From an uncultured Eubacteriales bacterium (GTDB lineage: Bacteria > Bacillota > Clostridia > Oscillospirales > Oscillospiraceae), in the NCBI GenBank assembly GCA_900549865.1, contig URPU01000001.1, forward strand, positions 1 to 59,106: a DNA stretch of 59,106 bases, read 5' to 3'. The position numbers were made by a program, and so were the translations under genes. A model generated the notes under the pieces. It ran no database searches. It was not told where the DNA came from and saw nothing but the letters and a program-made list of their open reading frames with translations. Below are positions 1 to 8,842 of this stretch, one piece after another; position 1 is the first letter of the stretch, and every line of letters begins with the position of its first letter.

Positions 1-1
1 T

Positions 2-379
2 GCCGGGCTTGCCGCCGGACTGGGCTTTATAAAGGAAAAGGGCCGGGAAAATATCCTTGCGCATGAACGGCGGCTCATGCGCGTCATGCGCCGCGAAATA
101 CAGGGTATAGGCGGGCTTGAGAGCTTTGCCGGAGACGGCGAGACACAGTGCGGCGTGATTTCCGTGCGCGCGGCGTGCCTGAACTGCGAGGAATTCGCCG
201 CCCGCCTTGCGCAGCGGGGGATATGCGTGCGCGCGGGACTGCACTGTGCGCCCACGGCGCACCGCAGCGCCGGTACGCTCGACACGGGCACGGTCAGATT
301 CAGCTTCTCGCCGTTTATCACGGAAGCGCAGGTGAAAATGACGGCGGATATTATAAAACAAATTTTAAACGACGATTAA
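2..379 (+). CDS. Cysteine desulfurase family protein (aminotransferase class V), 3' end only
   Basis: The frame is open from base 2, so the gene begins outside the window; about 125 C-terminal residues are visible. The motif RAGLHCAPTAH followed by GT..GTVRFSFSPF is typical of PLP-dependent cysteine desulfurases of the SufS/Csd-like branch, and the Cys in GLHC is the expected persulfide-carrying residue. Such enzymes take sulfur from cysteine for Fe-S clusters or other thio-cofactors. The large PLP-binding domain with the Schiff-base lysine is off the left edge. The next gene starts about 90 bases later behind its own promoter, so this gene is probably not co-transcribed with the downstream run. 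The family is clear, the exact substrate is not. Confidence 0.85.
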   Translation, partial: AGLAAGLGFIKEKGRENILAHERRLMRVMRREIQGIGGLESFAGDGETQCGVISVRAACLNCEEFAARLAQRGICVRAGLHCAPTAHRSAGTLDTGTVRFSFSPFITEAQVKMTADIIKQILNDD

Positions 380-384
380 TTATG

Positions 385-413
385 TTGCCTTTTTTTGCGT
401 TATGGATTATAAT
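385..413 (+). promoter_or_regulatory. Sigma-A-type promoter for the cdaA operon
   Basis: TTGCCT and TATAAT are separated by 17 bp. The site lies in the gap between the desulfurase stop and cdaA, about 58 bases before the cdaA start codon. It probably drives the long housekeeping run that begins with cdaA. Confidence 0.7.
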
Positions 414-470
414 ATGGTGATTCAGAAAATGGGTAATTGTGCATATAACGTATGATTGGGGAAGCGGTCT

Positions 471-1355
471 ATGGAAGTGATCGGCAGCGCGCTGGAAAAG
501 GCGACGAAATATCTGATGACGATAGGTATATCGGATTTTGTGGATATAGTTATCGTTGCGTATCTTTTATATAAATTCATATGGCTTGCCCGCAAATCCA
601 ACTTCAGCAATGTTGCGAAGGGGATTGTCCTTATCATTGTCGGCCTGTGGCTTTCGGAGGTTCTTAAGCTGACGATGATAAATTACCTTCTCCGCAAGGT
701 GCTTGAGTTGGGGCTTATCGCACTGCTGATCATCTTCCAGCCAGAGCTTCGCCGTCTGCTTGAGCGCCTTGGCAGCACCTTTTCAAACGGAAAGGCGCTG
801 AACGGTACGGCCATAAACGATGTTATCACTCAGACGGTCAATGCATGTATGAGCATGTCAGAAACCCACACCGGTGCGCTTATAATTTTTGAACGCAGCG
901 TCAGCCTGACGCACATAATAAGCAACGGCACGATCATAAACTCCGACGTTTCGGCGGAGCTTCTCAAGAACATATTTTTCAAAAATGCGCCTCTGCATGA
1001 CGGCGCGGTGATCATCAGAAATATGAAGATCGCGGCGGCCGGGTGCGTCCTGCCGCTGACGGACAGGACGAATCTCAACAAGGGGCTTGGCACGCGCCAT
1101 AAGGCTGGCATCGGCATGAGTGAGAAATCTGACGCCGTGGTCGTGATAGTGTCAGAAGAGACAGGCGCTGTCTCCGTGGCGATAGACGGGATGCTCAAGC
1201 GGCATCTGACGGAGGAATCGCTCTCCAGCATATTACATACTGAGCTTGTCAAAGAACAGAACGAGGACGATAAGCACGACATAATCACTCATTTCAAAAA
1301 TTTTTTCAAGGAAAAGAATTATGAAGAAGACAAGCGTGATGAAAAAACTGTATGA
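471..1355 (+). CDS. cdaA: Diadenylate cyclase CdaA (c-di-AMP synthase)
   Basis: The product makes the second messenger c-di-AMP from two ATP at the membrane. The 294-aa protein has three hydrophobic segments (about residues 22-40, 50-68 and 75-90) and then a DisA_N cyclase domain. The catalytic DGA lies at about 177-179 (LHDGAVI) and GTRHKAG at about 207-213 forms the second active-site motif. I chose the ATG at 471, preceded by GGGGAA at a normal distance, over an in-frame TTG at 456. The 3' end overlaps cdaR by 35 bases, so the two are translationally coupled. The cdaA-cdaR pairing is the usual Firmicutes arrangement, although glmM, its common third partner, is absent here. Confidence 0.95.
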   Translation: MEVIGSALEKATKYLMTIGISDFVDIVIVAYLLYKFIWLARKSNFSNVAKGIVLIIVGLWLSEVLKLTMINYLLRKVLELGLIALLIIFQPELRRLLERLGSTFSNGKALNGTAINDVITQTVNACMSMSETHTGALIIFERSVSLTHIISNGTIINSDVSAELLKNIFFKNAPLHDGAVIIRNMKIAAAGCVLPLTDRTNLNKGLGTRHKAGIGMSEKSDAVVVIVSEETGAVSVAIDGMLKRHLTEESLSSILHTELVKEQNEDDKHDIITHFKNFFKEKNYEEDKRDEKTV

Positions 1356-2598
1356 AAGACTGCATGACAGCCGCGCATTCTGGATGGTGGTCTCGCTGCT
1401 TGCCTCGCTCACTATCTGGGTGTATGTCACAAGCATGCAGTCGGATCAGTATACAAGTACCTTCCGCAATGTTGAGGTCTCCCTTGTCGGGGAGGACGAG
1501 CTTCGCACGTCGAAGAACATGGTCATAACCGACCTTGACACCTCCACTGTCACGGTGCAAGTGACCGGCCCGCGGCGTATCGTCGCCGGGCTCGACGCGT
1601 CGGATATCAAGGCCTGTGTGGATGTCAGCAAGCTTTCCCGTTCCGCGTACACGACGCAGCAGTATTATATCTCCTATCCGGAGGGGACCGACACCTCCAA
1701 CATTGACGACATCAGTCGCTCCCCGTCAACGATAAGCTTCATGGTCTCGCCGCTGAACACTAAGACGGTCCAGGTCCGCGGCAGCTTTGACGGCTCTCTC
1801 GCGGAGGGGTACACGGCGGAAACGCCCGTGTTTGAACCGGCGACGATCACAGTCTCCGGTGCGGACGCGTATCTGAAGGACGTGTCCTATGCGTGGGTGA
1901 GCTTCGGCAAGGAGGATGTTGACAGCACCTATAAGGTGGAGACGGGCTTTACGCTGATGAACGAGAACGGGCAGGAATGCTCCACCGTCGGACTTACATG
2001 CTCTGAGGATGTCGTCACGGCCACTCTGCCGCTGCTGCTGGTGAAGGAAGTGCCGCTTTCGGTGGATGTTATCGAGGGCGCAGGCGCGACGAAGGCCAAC
2101 ACCAAGATAAAGGTCGAGCCGGACAGCATCACCCTCGCGGGCGACTCGTCGCTGCTGACGGGGATGAACAAGATAGTCCTCGACACCATTGACCTTACGG
2201 ACTTCACCTCGACGTTCAGCGAGACGTATACTATCCCCATAGATAACCAGATGAACAACCTCACCGGCGTGACGGAGGCCAAGGTCACGGTCGAGGTCGT
2301 CGGTCTTGAGACGAGGACATATAAGGTCAAGAATATCTCCTGCATCAACGTCACGAACGGCTTCACGGCCGATATCATATCTGAAAGCATCGATGTTGTG
2401 ATCCGCGGCACGCCGGAGAGGCTTGATGAGCTCAAGGGCGACAATATCCGCGCCGTCGCGGACCTGACCGATTACAACGAATCGACCGGCCAGTTCATGC
2501 CCACCGTCAAAATCGTGGTGGACGGCTTTACGGATGTGGGCGCGGTCAAGCCCTCCTCCGGTGATTATACGATTTCAATTGAGATAAGAAAGGCCTGA
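1321..2598 (+). CDS. cdaR: YbbR-domain protein CdaR, regulator of CdaA
   Basis: This 425-aa protein has one N-terminal membrane anchor (about residues 20-38) followed by a long beta-rich region with repeated YbbR units (patterns such as V.V.G and I.V.G.), predicted to lie outside the membrane. In Firmicutes CdaR binds the CdaA membrane part and modulates c-di-AMP synthesis. An AAGGAAAAG sequence precedes the ATG at 1321; a second in-frame ATG at 1339 is possible. The overlap with cdaA and the 2-base gap to the next gene place it in the same operon. Confidence 0.9.
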   Translation: MKKTSVMKKLYERLHDSRAFWMVVSLLASLTIWVYVTSMQSDQYTSTFRNVEVSLVGEDELRTSKNMVITDLDTSTVTVQVTGPRRIVAGLDASDIKACVDVSKLSRSAYTTQQYYISYPEGTDTSNIDDISRSPSTISFMVSPLNTKTVQVRGSFDGSLAEGYTAETPVFEPATITVSGADAYLKDVSYAWVSFGKEDVDSTYKVETGFTLMNENGQECSTVGLTCSEDVVTATLPLLLVKEVPLSVDVIEGAGATKANTKIKVEPDSITLAGDSSLLTGMNKIVLDTIDLTDFTSTFSETYTIPIDNQMNNLTGVTEAKVTVEVVGLETRTYKVKNISCINVTNGFTADIISESIDVVIRGTPERLDELKGDNIRAVADLTDYNESTGQFMPTVKIVVDGFTDVGAVKPSSGDYTISIEIRKA

Positions 2599-2600
2599 AC

Positions 2601-3023
2601 ATGACAAACGAAGGTGTAGTTACAAAGCTTTTGCCGAACGGCATGGCAGAGGTCGCCGTCACGCGTGCGACTGCCTGCGGCGGAAGCTGCGGCAGCTGCG
2701 AGGGCTGCATGTATCAGAACGAAATGAAGGCCGCCGCAAAAAACCTTGTTGGGGCAAAGCCGGGGCAGAAGGTCGTTATTGAAAGCCGCTCCTCCGTGAT
2801 ATTCAACGCCGCGCTGCTTGTGTATATCATGCCGTTGGTGTTCTTTATCGGTGGCTACGCGCTGGCGTATGCGCTCGGCGCGCTGGAGGGCGTCCGCATT
2901 GCCGTCAGCTTTGCGTTTCTTGCGGTCAGCGCTGTTGTGCTGGTCGTCACCCAGCGCAGCAAAAAGCGTGAACCTATCAATTTCAATATAATCGAGATAT
3001 GTGAGGACGGACAGAATGATTAA
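2601..3023 (+). CDS. RseC/SoxR-reducing-system-like membrane protein
   Basis: The 140-aa protein has an N-terminal region with a tight cysteine cluster at residues 26, 30, 33 and 36 (CGGSCGSCEGC), followed by two hydrophobic segments at about 67-88 and 93-115. This is the layout of the RseC/MucC family. In proteobacteria RseC is linked to SoxR reduction by the Rsx/Rnf complex. In anaerobic Firmicutes the role is not settled, and a redox or Rnf-related function is only an inference. It starts 2 bases after cdaR and overlaps yicC by 8 bases. Confidence 0.85.
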   Translation: MTNEGVVTKLLPNGMAEVAVTRATACGGSCGSCEGCMYQNEMKAAAKNLVGAKPGQKVVIESRSSVIFNAALLVYIMPLVFFIGGYALAYALGALEGVRIAVSFAFLAVSAVVLVVTQRSKKREPINFNIIEICEDGQND

Positions 3024-3894
3024 AAGCATGACTGGCTATGGCAGCGCCAAGGGTCAGACCGGCGGGCTGGAGATAACGGTTGAGCTTAAAAGCGTCAATA
3101 ACCGCTATCTTGACACCTCCGTCAGACTGCCGCGCAGCTTTCTGTTTGCGGAGGACGCGGTCAAATCCGCTGTACAGGCGCATATAAGCCGCGGCAAGGT
3201 CGATGTGTTTGTTTCGATCGACACCTCCCTTGCCGATGATATGACCGTGAAGGTCAATGAGCCGCTTTTGAAGGGCTATATCGAGGCGATCCGCCATATT
3301 TCCGAGGAGTACTCATTGGCAAACGATCTCACGGCGCTCAGCGTCAGCCGCTTTCCAGATGTGCTTTCCGTCGAGAAAAAGGATCTGGACGCGGAGGCCA
3401 TATCCGCCGCGCTTTGCGAAGTGACGGAGCGCGCCCTGTGCGATTTTGACGCGATGCGTCTGCGCGAGGGCGAGAAGCTGAGAGACGATGTTCTCAGCCG
3501 GTTGGAAACTATCGACGCGCTGGTCTCGACGGTCGAGCGCGAGTCGCCCAAAACCGTTGCGGAGTACAGAAGCCGGCTTGAGCAGAAAATGGCGGAGGTG
3601 CTGGGCACGGCGGGCATAGATGAAAGCCGCATCCTTGCGGAGGCGGCGCTCTTTGCCGACCATATCGCCGTGGACGAGGAGACCGTCCGTCTGCGCAGTC
3701 ATATGGCGCAGCTCAGAACCATGATAAACGGCAACTCCCCGACGGGCAGAAAAATTGATTTTCTCATTCAGGAATTCAACCGCGAGGCGAACACGATCGG
3801 TTCAAAATGCCAGAATTCCGACATTGCGCATGTGGTCGTTGACCTTAAATCCGAGATAGAAAAGATCCGCGAACAGATACAGAACATAGAATGA
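3016..3894 (+). CDS. yicC: YicC/YloC family endoribonuclease
   Basis: The product starts MIKSMTGYGSA, the hallmark N-terminus of the YicC/YloC family, and ends with the conserved acidic/charged stretch VVDLKSEIEKIREQIQNIE. I placed the start at the ATG at 3016, so that the protein begins with the family motif, rather than at an in-frame GTG at 3001. Length is 292 aa, normal for the family. E. coli YicC is an RNase involved in RNA turnover. Neighbours remA and gmk follow it in Bacillus and Clostridium too (yloC-remA-gmk-rpoZ), which supports the call. Confidence 0.92.
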   Translation: MIKSMTGYGSAKGQTGGLEITVELKSVNNRYLDTSVRLPRSFLFAEDAVKSAVQAHISRGKVDVFVSIDTSLADDMTVKVNEPLLKGYIEAIRHISEEYSLANDLTALSVSRFPDVLSVEKKDLDAEAISAALCEVTERALCDFDAMRLREGEKLRDDVLSRLETIDALVSTVERESPKTVAEYRSRLEQKMAEVLGTAGIDESRILAEAALFADHIAVDEETVRLRSHMAQLRTMINGNSPTGRKIDFLIQEFNREANTIGSKCQNSDIAHVVVDLKSEIEKIREQIQNIE

Positions 3895-3904
3895 GGGCCG
3901 GCAG

Positions 3905-4171
3905 ATGAAGCTAGTTGCGATCGGGTTCGGCAACCTTGTTTCTGTTGAGCGTATCATTTCCATAGTCAGTCCGGAATCTGCGCCGATAAAGCGCATGATA
4001 CAGGACGTGCGGGAAAAGGGGCTTTTGATAGACGCGTCGTTTGGCAGAAGCACAAGGTCCGTTATCGTTATGGACAGCGGAAACATAATTTTGTCTGCAA
4101 TACCGCCGGAAACGCTGGCGGCGAGGATCGAGGATAAAACCGAAGAGGAGGATATCAGGGGAAATGAATGA
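3905..4171 (+). CDS. remA: RemA-family DNA-binding regulator (DUF370)
   Basis: The 88-aa protein has the full RemA/DUF370 pattern: GFGNLV near the start, then SPESAPIKR and a DATFGR-like DASFGRSTRSVIV segment. In Bacillus subtilis RemA is a DNA-binding activator of biofilm matrix and osmoprotection genes. What it controls here is unknown, since a Bacillus-type matrix operon is not visible. It overlaps gmk by 8 bases and sits in the conserved yloC-remA-gmk-rpoZ order. Confidence 0.92.
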   Translation: MKLVAIGFGNLVSVERIISIVSPESAPIKRMIQDVREKGLLIDASFGRSTRSVIVMDSGNIILSAIPPETLAARIEDKTEEEDIRGNE

Positions 4172-4766
4172 GAAGGGCAAGCTTTTTGTAATTTCGGGCC
4201 CGTCCGGCGCAGGGAAGAGCACCGTTGTTTTCAAGGCCATAGAGGAGCGCGAAAACGTCTGCTTTTCCACATCCGTCACGACGCGCAAGCCGCGCCCGAG
4301 TGAGCAGGACGGCAGAGAGTATTTCTTTGTCGAGCTTGACAGATTTCAGGAGATGGTGGATAATGATGAGCTTCTGGAATACGCCGAGTACGTGGCCAAC
4401 CGCTACGGCACGCCGCGCGCCTATGTTGAGGACAAGCTCAACGCCGGTATAGACGTCATCCTCGATATCGAGGTGCAGGGCGCGCGTCAGGTCAACACGA
4501 AGAAGCCGGACGCCGTGAAGATATTCATAATCCCGCCCTCCATGGAGGAACTGCGGCGCAGACTTGAAAACCGCGGCACCGATACCGCGCGCGCCATTGA
4601 GGCGCGGCTCATCCGCGCCCGTCAGGAATACGCCGAGGCGAATTTCTATGACTACATCATCGTGAATGATGACGCGGACAAGGCGGCGGCGGAGCTTTCC
4701 GCCATCATGACGGCCGAACGCTGCCGCGCATCCGGCCGTGAAGAGCTTCTTAAAAACCCGCGGTAA
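4164..4766 (+). CDS. gmk: Guanylate kinase
   Basis: The enzyme phosphorylates GMP to GDP with ATP. The 200-aa product has the P-loop GPSGAGKST at residues 12-20, the GMP-binding segment TRKPRPSEQDGREYFF and the lid/core region DVILDIEVQGA. Length and motifs are normal for Gmk. The ATG overlaps the remA stop, and the gene is followed by rpoZ. Confidence 0.97.
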   Translation: MNEKGKLFVISGPSGAGKSTVVFKAIEERENVCFSTSVTTRKPRPSEQDGREYFFVELDRFQEMVDNDELLEYAEYVANRYGTPRAYVEDKLNAGIDVILDIEVQGARQVNTKKPDAVKIFIIPPSMEELRRRLENRGTDTARAIEARLIRARQEYAEANFYDYIIVNDDADKAAAELSAIMTAERCRASGREELLKNPR

Positions 4767-4845
4767 ATATAAACCTGTAAGCTGTTAAATTTATTAATAT
4801 ATTTGTGTATAACTGCGTTCAGCAGAAGAATGGAGATTGATTATT

Positions 4846-5034
4846 ATGATGCTTTATCCCCCCGTGGCAGAACTGGTCGAAAAAGTAGGCAGCCGCTATC
4901 AGCTTGTCAACCTTGTTGCGCGCAGGGCGCGCCAAATCGCCGCCGACGCCGAAGAGAAGCAGATGCCGCTTGACAAAAAGCCTGTTTCCGCAGCGATTGA
5001 CGAGGTCTATACCGGCAAGCTCACGATAAAGTAA
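4846..5034 (+). CDS. rpoZ: RNA polymerase omega subunit
   Basis: The 62-aa product MMLYPPVAELVEKVGSRY continues with LVNLVARRARQI, the conserved omega core that wraps the beta' C-terminal tail. The ATG at 4846 has GGAGA 9 bases upstream and fits better than an in-frame TTG at 4837. It follows gmk as in most Firmicutes and is followed by a terminator-like hairpin. Confidence 0.93.
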   Translation: MMLYPPVAELVEKVGSRYQLVNLVARRARQIAADAEEKQMPLDKKPVSAAIDEVYTGKLTIK

Positions 5035-5038
5035 GTGT

Positions 5039-5066
5039 AAGCGGGGCTGCTGCCCCGCTTGAATTT
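5039..5066 (+). terminator. Terminator after rpoZ
   Basis: A 9-bp stem (AAGCGGGGC with GCCCCGCTT) around a TGCT loop is followed by GAATTTT. It separates rpoZ from priA, although some read-through into priA is likely since no clear promoter was seen for priA. Confidence 0.75.
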
Positions 5067-5103
5067 TCTGCGGTCATATACAATGCGGCGGGGAGGGAAG
5101 CAC

Positions 5104-7353
5104 GTGGCGGACCGGATCGCTAAAATCGCGGTTTCGGCCGCGACATACTGGATAGACAGACCCTACGACTATCTCATCCCGCTTGAGCTGGAGGACAAGG
5201 TCTGCGCGGGAATGCGCGTGTTCGTGCCGTTTTCAAACGGCAATAGGAAAAGCGAGGGGATAGTCCTCGCCGTGACGGAGCACAGCAGCTATTCCCGGCT
5301 TAAGCCCATTCTCGCCGTGATAGATGAGCAGCCCGTCCTCAGCGCGGAGCTTATAAAGCTTGCGCTTTTTATGAGAGAGCGCTTCTTCTGCACGGTATAC
5401 GAGGCGGCAAAGGCCATGCTTCCTGCTGGGCTGTGGATAAATGACGACGGCAAGACCCGCGTTCAGGATAAGACGGTCGAAATGGCGCGCCTCGCCGTTC
5501 CGGCGGCTGACGCGCTTGCCGCCGCGGAAGCGAAGCGGCGGCGCTCAAAGCAGCAGGCGGCCATGCTTGAGGAGCTGTGCGCATTTGAGGCGCTGCCCAG
5601 CGGTGAGCTTATGAGGCATCTTGGCGCGTCGCGCGCATCCATTACTGCACTGCAAAAAAGCGGCCTCGTCGAGCTTTACCGGCGGGAGGTTTTCCGCCGC
5701 CCGGAGATACATATCGGCGAGTTGGAGCCGCTTCCGGTGCTCAATCAGGCGCAGCAGAAGGCCTATGATGGCATAAACGCGCTGCTTTTATCAGGTACTG
5801 CCCACGCGGCGCTTCTGCATGGCGTGACGGGCAGCGGAAAGACGAGCGTGTACATCCACCTTATCCACAGCTGCCTCTCCGCGGGAAAAAGCGCGATACT
5901 TCTCGTGCCGGAAATTGCGCTCACGCCGCAGATGCTGAAAACATTTTCCTCTCACTTCGGCGACAATATTGCTGTGCTGCACAGCAGCCTCTCCACCGGC
6001 GAGCGTTACGACGAGTGGAAGCGCGTCAAGCGCGGAAGTGCGCGCGTTGTCATCGGCACGCGCAGCGCGATATTCGCGCCGGTCGAAGCACCGGGGCTTA
6101 TAATTATCGACGAGGAGCAGGAGGAGACGTACAAATCCGAGAATAATCCCCGCTATAACGCAAAGGACATTGCAAAATTCCGCTGCGCAAGATCCGGCGG
6201 GCTGCTGCTTCTCGGCTCGGCGACGCCGGATATCGTGAGCCGGTACAACGCAGAAACGGGAAAGTACGCATATTTCCGCCTTGATTCACGCTATAACGAT
6301 ATGCGCCTTCCTGATGTGCGCATCGTCGATATGAAGCGCGAGCTTCGCCGCGGCAACGGCGGAAACATAAGCTCCGTCCTGCGCGACGAGCTGACTGAAA
6401 ATATCAGCCGCGGTGAACAGAGCATCCTTTTCCTCAACCGCCGCGGCACGAACAAGCTTATAAGCTGCGGCGAGTGCGGCTATACTTACAAATGCCCGCG
6501 GTGCAGCGTTTCCCTGACCTATCACAGCACAAATGGCCGGTTGATGTGCCACTACTGCGGCTATTCGCGGCCGCTGGACGCAGTCTGCCCGGACTGCGGC
6601 GGACAGCTCAGCTTTATCGGCGCTGGAACACAGCTCGTTGTGGAGGAGCTTGAGGAGCTTTTCCCGGGAACGGAGATCCTGCGCATGGATACAGACTCCG
6701 TCGCGCCCGTCGGCTCGCATGAGCTGCTTTTTGAGCGCTTCCGGAATGAGAACATCCCCATAATGGTCGGCACGCAGATGGTCACCAAGGGGCTGAATTT
6801 TGAAAATGTCACGCTTGTCGGCGTTATTTCGGCGGATCAGAGCCTTTATGCCGGTGATTACCGCGCCGGGGAGAGGACGTTTTCCCTCATCACACAGGTC
6901 GTCGGCAGAAGCGGACGCGGCACAAAGCCGGGCCGCGCCGTGATACAGACCTTTACCCCGCAGAATGAGACCATTCTGCAGGCCGCACAGCAGGATTTTG
7001 ACGCCTTTTACACATCCGAGATAGAGCTGCGCCGCCTGCACGGTCTGCCGCCATTTTCCCAGCTTTTTTCCGTGACGGCCTCCGGGCAGACGGAAGAGCA
7101 GGTCGTCGGGGCGTGCCGGTATATCCGCAGCTACTTCGACATGGTGCTGAAAGGGCGGAATGACTGCATCGCGCTCGGGCCGACACCGCTTGCGGTGGTT
7201 AAGGTCAACAACCGCTACAGATACCGCGTCAACCTTTGCTGTGCATCCGATAAGGAGATACGCGGCCTTATCTCGCAGATAGTTATAGAATGCAGCACTG
7301 ACAAGCGCTTCAAGGGCGTTTCGGTATACGCCGACAACGACCCGTTAGACTGA
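5104..7353 (+). CDS. priA: Primosomal replication restart helicase PriA
   Basis: This 749-aa 3'-5' helicase reloads the replisome at stalled forks. The N-terminal DNA-binding domain (YWIDRPYDYLIP) is followed by Walker A GVTGSGKTS, a DEEQ box (the family often has DEEH), and a zinc region with eight cysteines (CGECGYTYKCPRC, CHYCGY, CPDCGG). The C-terminal helicase part contains VVGRSGRG. I chose the GTG at 5104 because GGGAGG lies 7 bases before it; in-frame ATG 5083 and TTG 5059 lack such a site. Confidence 0.95.
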   Translation: MADRIAKIAVSAATYWIDRPYDYLIPLELEDKVCAGMRVFVPFSNGNRKSEGIVLAVTEHSSYSRLKPILAVIDEQPVLSAELIKLALFMRERFFCTVYEAAKAMLPAGLWINDDGKTRVQDKTVEMARLAVPAADALAAAEAKRRRSKQQAAMLEELCAFEALPSGELMRHLGASRASITALQKSGLVELYRREVFRRPEIHIGELEPLPVLNQAQQKAYDGINALLLSGTAHAALLHGVTGSGKTSVYIHLIHSCLSAGKSAILLVPEIALTPQMLKTFSSHFGDNIAVLHSSLSTGERYDEWKRVKRGSARVVIGTRSAIFAPVEAPGLIIIDEEQEETYKSENNPRYNAKDIAKFRCARSGGLLLLGSATPDIVSRYNAETGKYAYFRLDSRYNDMRLPDVRIVDMKRELRRGNGGNISSVLRDELTENISRGEQSILFLNRRGTNKLISCGECGYTYKCPRCSVSLTYHSTNGRLMCHYCGYSRPLDAVCPDCGGQLSFIGAGTQLVVEELEELFPGTEILRMDTDSVAPVGSHELLFERFRNENIPIMVGTQMVTKGLNFENVTLVGVISADQSLYAGDYRAGERTFSLITQVVGRSGRGTKPGRAVIQTFTPQNETILQAAQQDFDAFYTSEIELRRLHGLPPFSQLFSVTASGQTEEQVVGACRYIRSYFDMVLKGRNDCIALGPTPLAVVKVNNRYRYRVNLCCASDKEIRGLISQIVIECSTDKRFKGVSVYADNDPLD

Positions 7354-7418
7354 GACCCGTTGTGCGCCGGCCGGTGGCCGGGCGGCACATAAAAATATAA
7401 ACCGAACAGGAGATAAAA

Positions 7419-7919
7419 ATGGCACTGAGAAATATAATCACGCAGGAACAGCCCACCCTTTATAAAAAAAGCCGTGTCGTGACGGACTTCAACGACAGAC
7501 TTGCCCAGCTTCTGGACGATATGCGCGACACGCTTGCGGAATCCGGCGGCGTCGGGCTTGCCGCGGTCCAGGTCGGCGTGCTGCGCCGTGCTGTCCTCGT
7601 CGTTGAGACCAATGTGCCGGAGGGCGAGGAAGAGTATGTTATCGAGCTTATAAATCCCGAAGTCATAGAGGCCTCCGGCGAGCAGGAGGGGGCGGAGGGC
7701 TGCCTCAGCTTCCCCGGGGAATATGGCATTGTCAAGCGCCCGATGCATGTAAAGGTCAGGGCGCAGGACAGGCATGGCGAGTGGTTCGAGGTCGAGGGCG
7801 ATGGCCTCACGGCGCGCTGCTTCTGCCATGAGATAGACCACCTTGACGGCGTTGTTTTTACGGATAAGTGCGAGCGTATGCTCACAGAGGACGAGCTTGA
7901 GAACGGAGAAACTGACTGA
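7419..7919 (+). CDS. def: Peptide deformylase
   Basis: The enzyme removes the formyl group from the N-terminal methionine of new proteins. All three family motifs are present in the 166-aa product: GVGLAAVQVG, EGCLSFPG (Cys metal ligand) and HEIDHLDG (two His ligands and the catalytic Glu). The start has AGGAGAT upstream. It overlaps fmt by one base, pairing the enzymes that remove and add the formyl group. Confidence 0.97.
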   Translation: MALRNIITQEQPTLYKKSRVVTDFNDRLAQLLDDMRDTLAESGGVGLAAVQVGVLRRAVLVVETNVPEGEEEYVIELINPEVIEASGEQEGAEGCLSFPGEYGIVKRPMHVKVRAQDRHGEWFEVEGDGLTARCFCHEIDHLDGVVFTDKCERMLTEDELENGETD

Positions 7920-8842
7920 TGCGCATCGTTTTTATGGGCACGCCGGATTTCGCGGCGGCCTCTCTGCAAAGGCTTATAGATGAAAAGTTCGACATTGCCG
8001 GCGTGTTCACGCAGCCGGACAAGCCGAAGGGGCGCGGGATGGAGCTTGCGTATTCTCCCGTGAAGGAGCTTGCGCTTGCAAACGGGCTGCCGGTATATCA
8101 GCCCGCGAAAATGCGCGACGGAACGGCGCTGGAGATCATCAAGGAGCTTGAGCCGGATATCCTTGCCGTCGTCGCCTACGGGCGCATTCTGCCGGACGAT
8201 ATCCTTGCCGTGCCGCGCTATGGCGCTGTGAACGTTCACGGCTCTCTTCTGCCAAAATACAGGGGGGCAGCGCCGATACAGTGGGCCGTGCTCAACGGCG
8301 ACAAGGTCACTGGCGTCAGCACCATGTACCTTGCAAGCGAGATGGACACCGGCGACGTGATATATACCGCCGAGACCGAGATCGGCGAGTTTGAGACCTC
8401 CGGGGAGCTCTTCGACCGGCTGAAGGTCATGGGGGCGGAGCTGCTTTGCAGAACTCTGCGCGATATCGACTCCGGCATCGCGCCCAGAACGCCGCAGGAG
8501 CATGACAAGGCAAGCTATGTGAAGATGCTGGATAAAAGCCTTTCGCCGATAGACTGGAACAAGGACGCGCGCGGCGTGATAAAGTGGATATACGGCATGC
8601 AGCCGTGGCCCGTCGCAACGGCGGAGCTGGACGGCGCGGTCTATAAGATCTTCGCGGCCGCGTATACGGATACGCACACGGATAAGGCGCCCGGTGCCAT
8701 TGTTGCCACGGGGAAGGACGGCATTGAGGTCGCCTGCGGCGGTGGAGAGACCGTCATGATAAAAGAGCTTCAGGCCCCCGGAAAGAAGCGCATGAGCGTC
8801 GCCGATTTTCTTCGCGGCCACAGCATAAAGCTTTCGGATTGA
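7919..8842 (+). CDS. fmt: Methionyl-tRNA formyltransferase
   Basis: The 307-aa product transfers a formyl group from 10-formyl-THF to initiator Met-tRNA. The N-terminus RIVFMGTPDFAA and the catalytic stretch HGSLLPKYRGAAPIQWA are diagnostic. The C-terminal OB-like domain is complete. It is tightly packed between def and rsmB, a common arrangement in Firmicutes. Confidence 0.97.
   Translation: MRIVFMGTPDFAAASLQRLIDEKFDIAGVFTQPDKPKGRGMELAYSPVKELALANGLPVYQPAKMRDGTALEIIKELEPDILAVVAYGRILPDDILAVPRYGAVNVHGSLLPKYRGAAPIQWAVLNGDKVTGVSTMYLASEMDTGDVIYTAETEIGEFETSGELFDRLKVMGAELLCRTLRDIDSGIAPRTPQEHDKASYVKMLDKSLSPIDWNKDARGVIKWIYGMQPWPVATAELDGAVYKIFAAAYTDTHTDKAPGAIVATGKDGIEVACGGGETVMIKELQAPGKKRMSVADFLRGHSIKLSD

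Noticed and set aside
7460..8821. Long open frame on the minus strand opposite def and fmt
   Set aside because: GC-rich codon bias of the real plus-strand genes keeps the opposite frame open; def and fmt have full motifs and the minus frame has none. The same applies to long opposite frames at 21542-22570, 31082-32371, 28634-29653 and 45723-46790.
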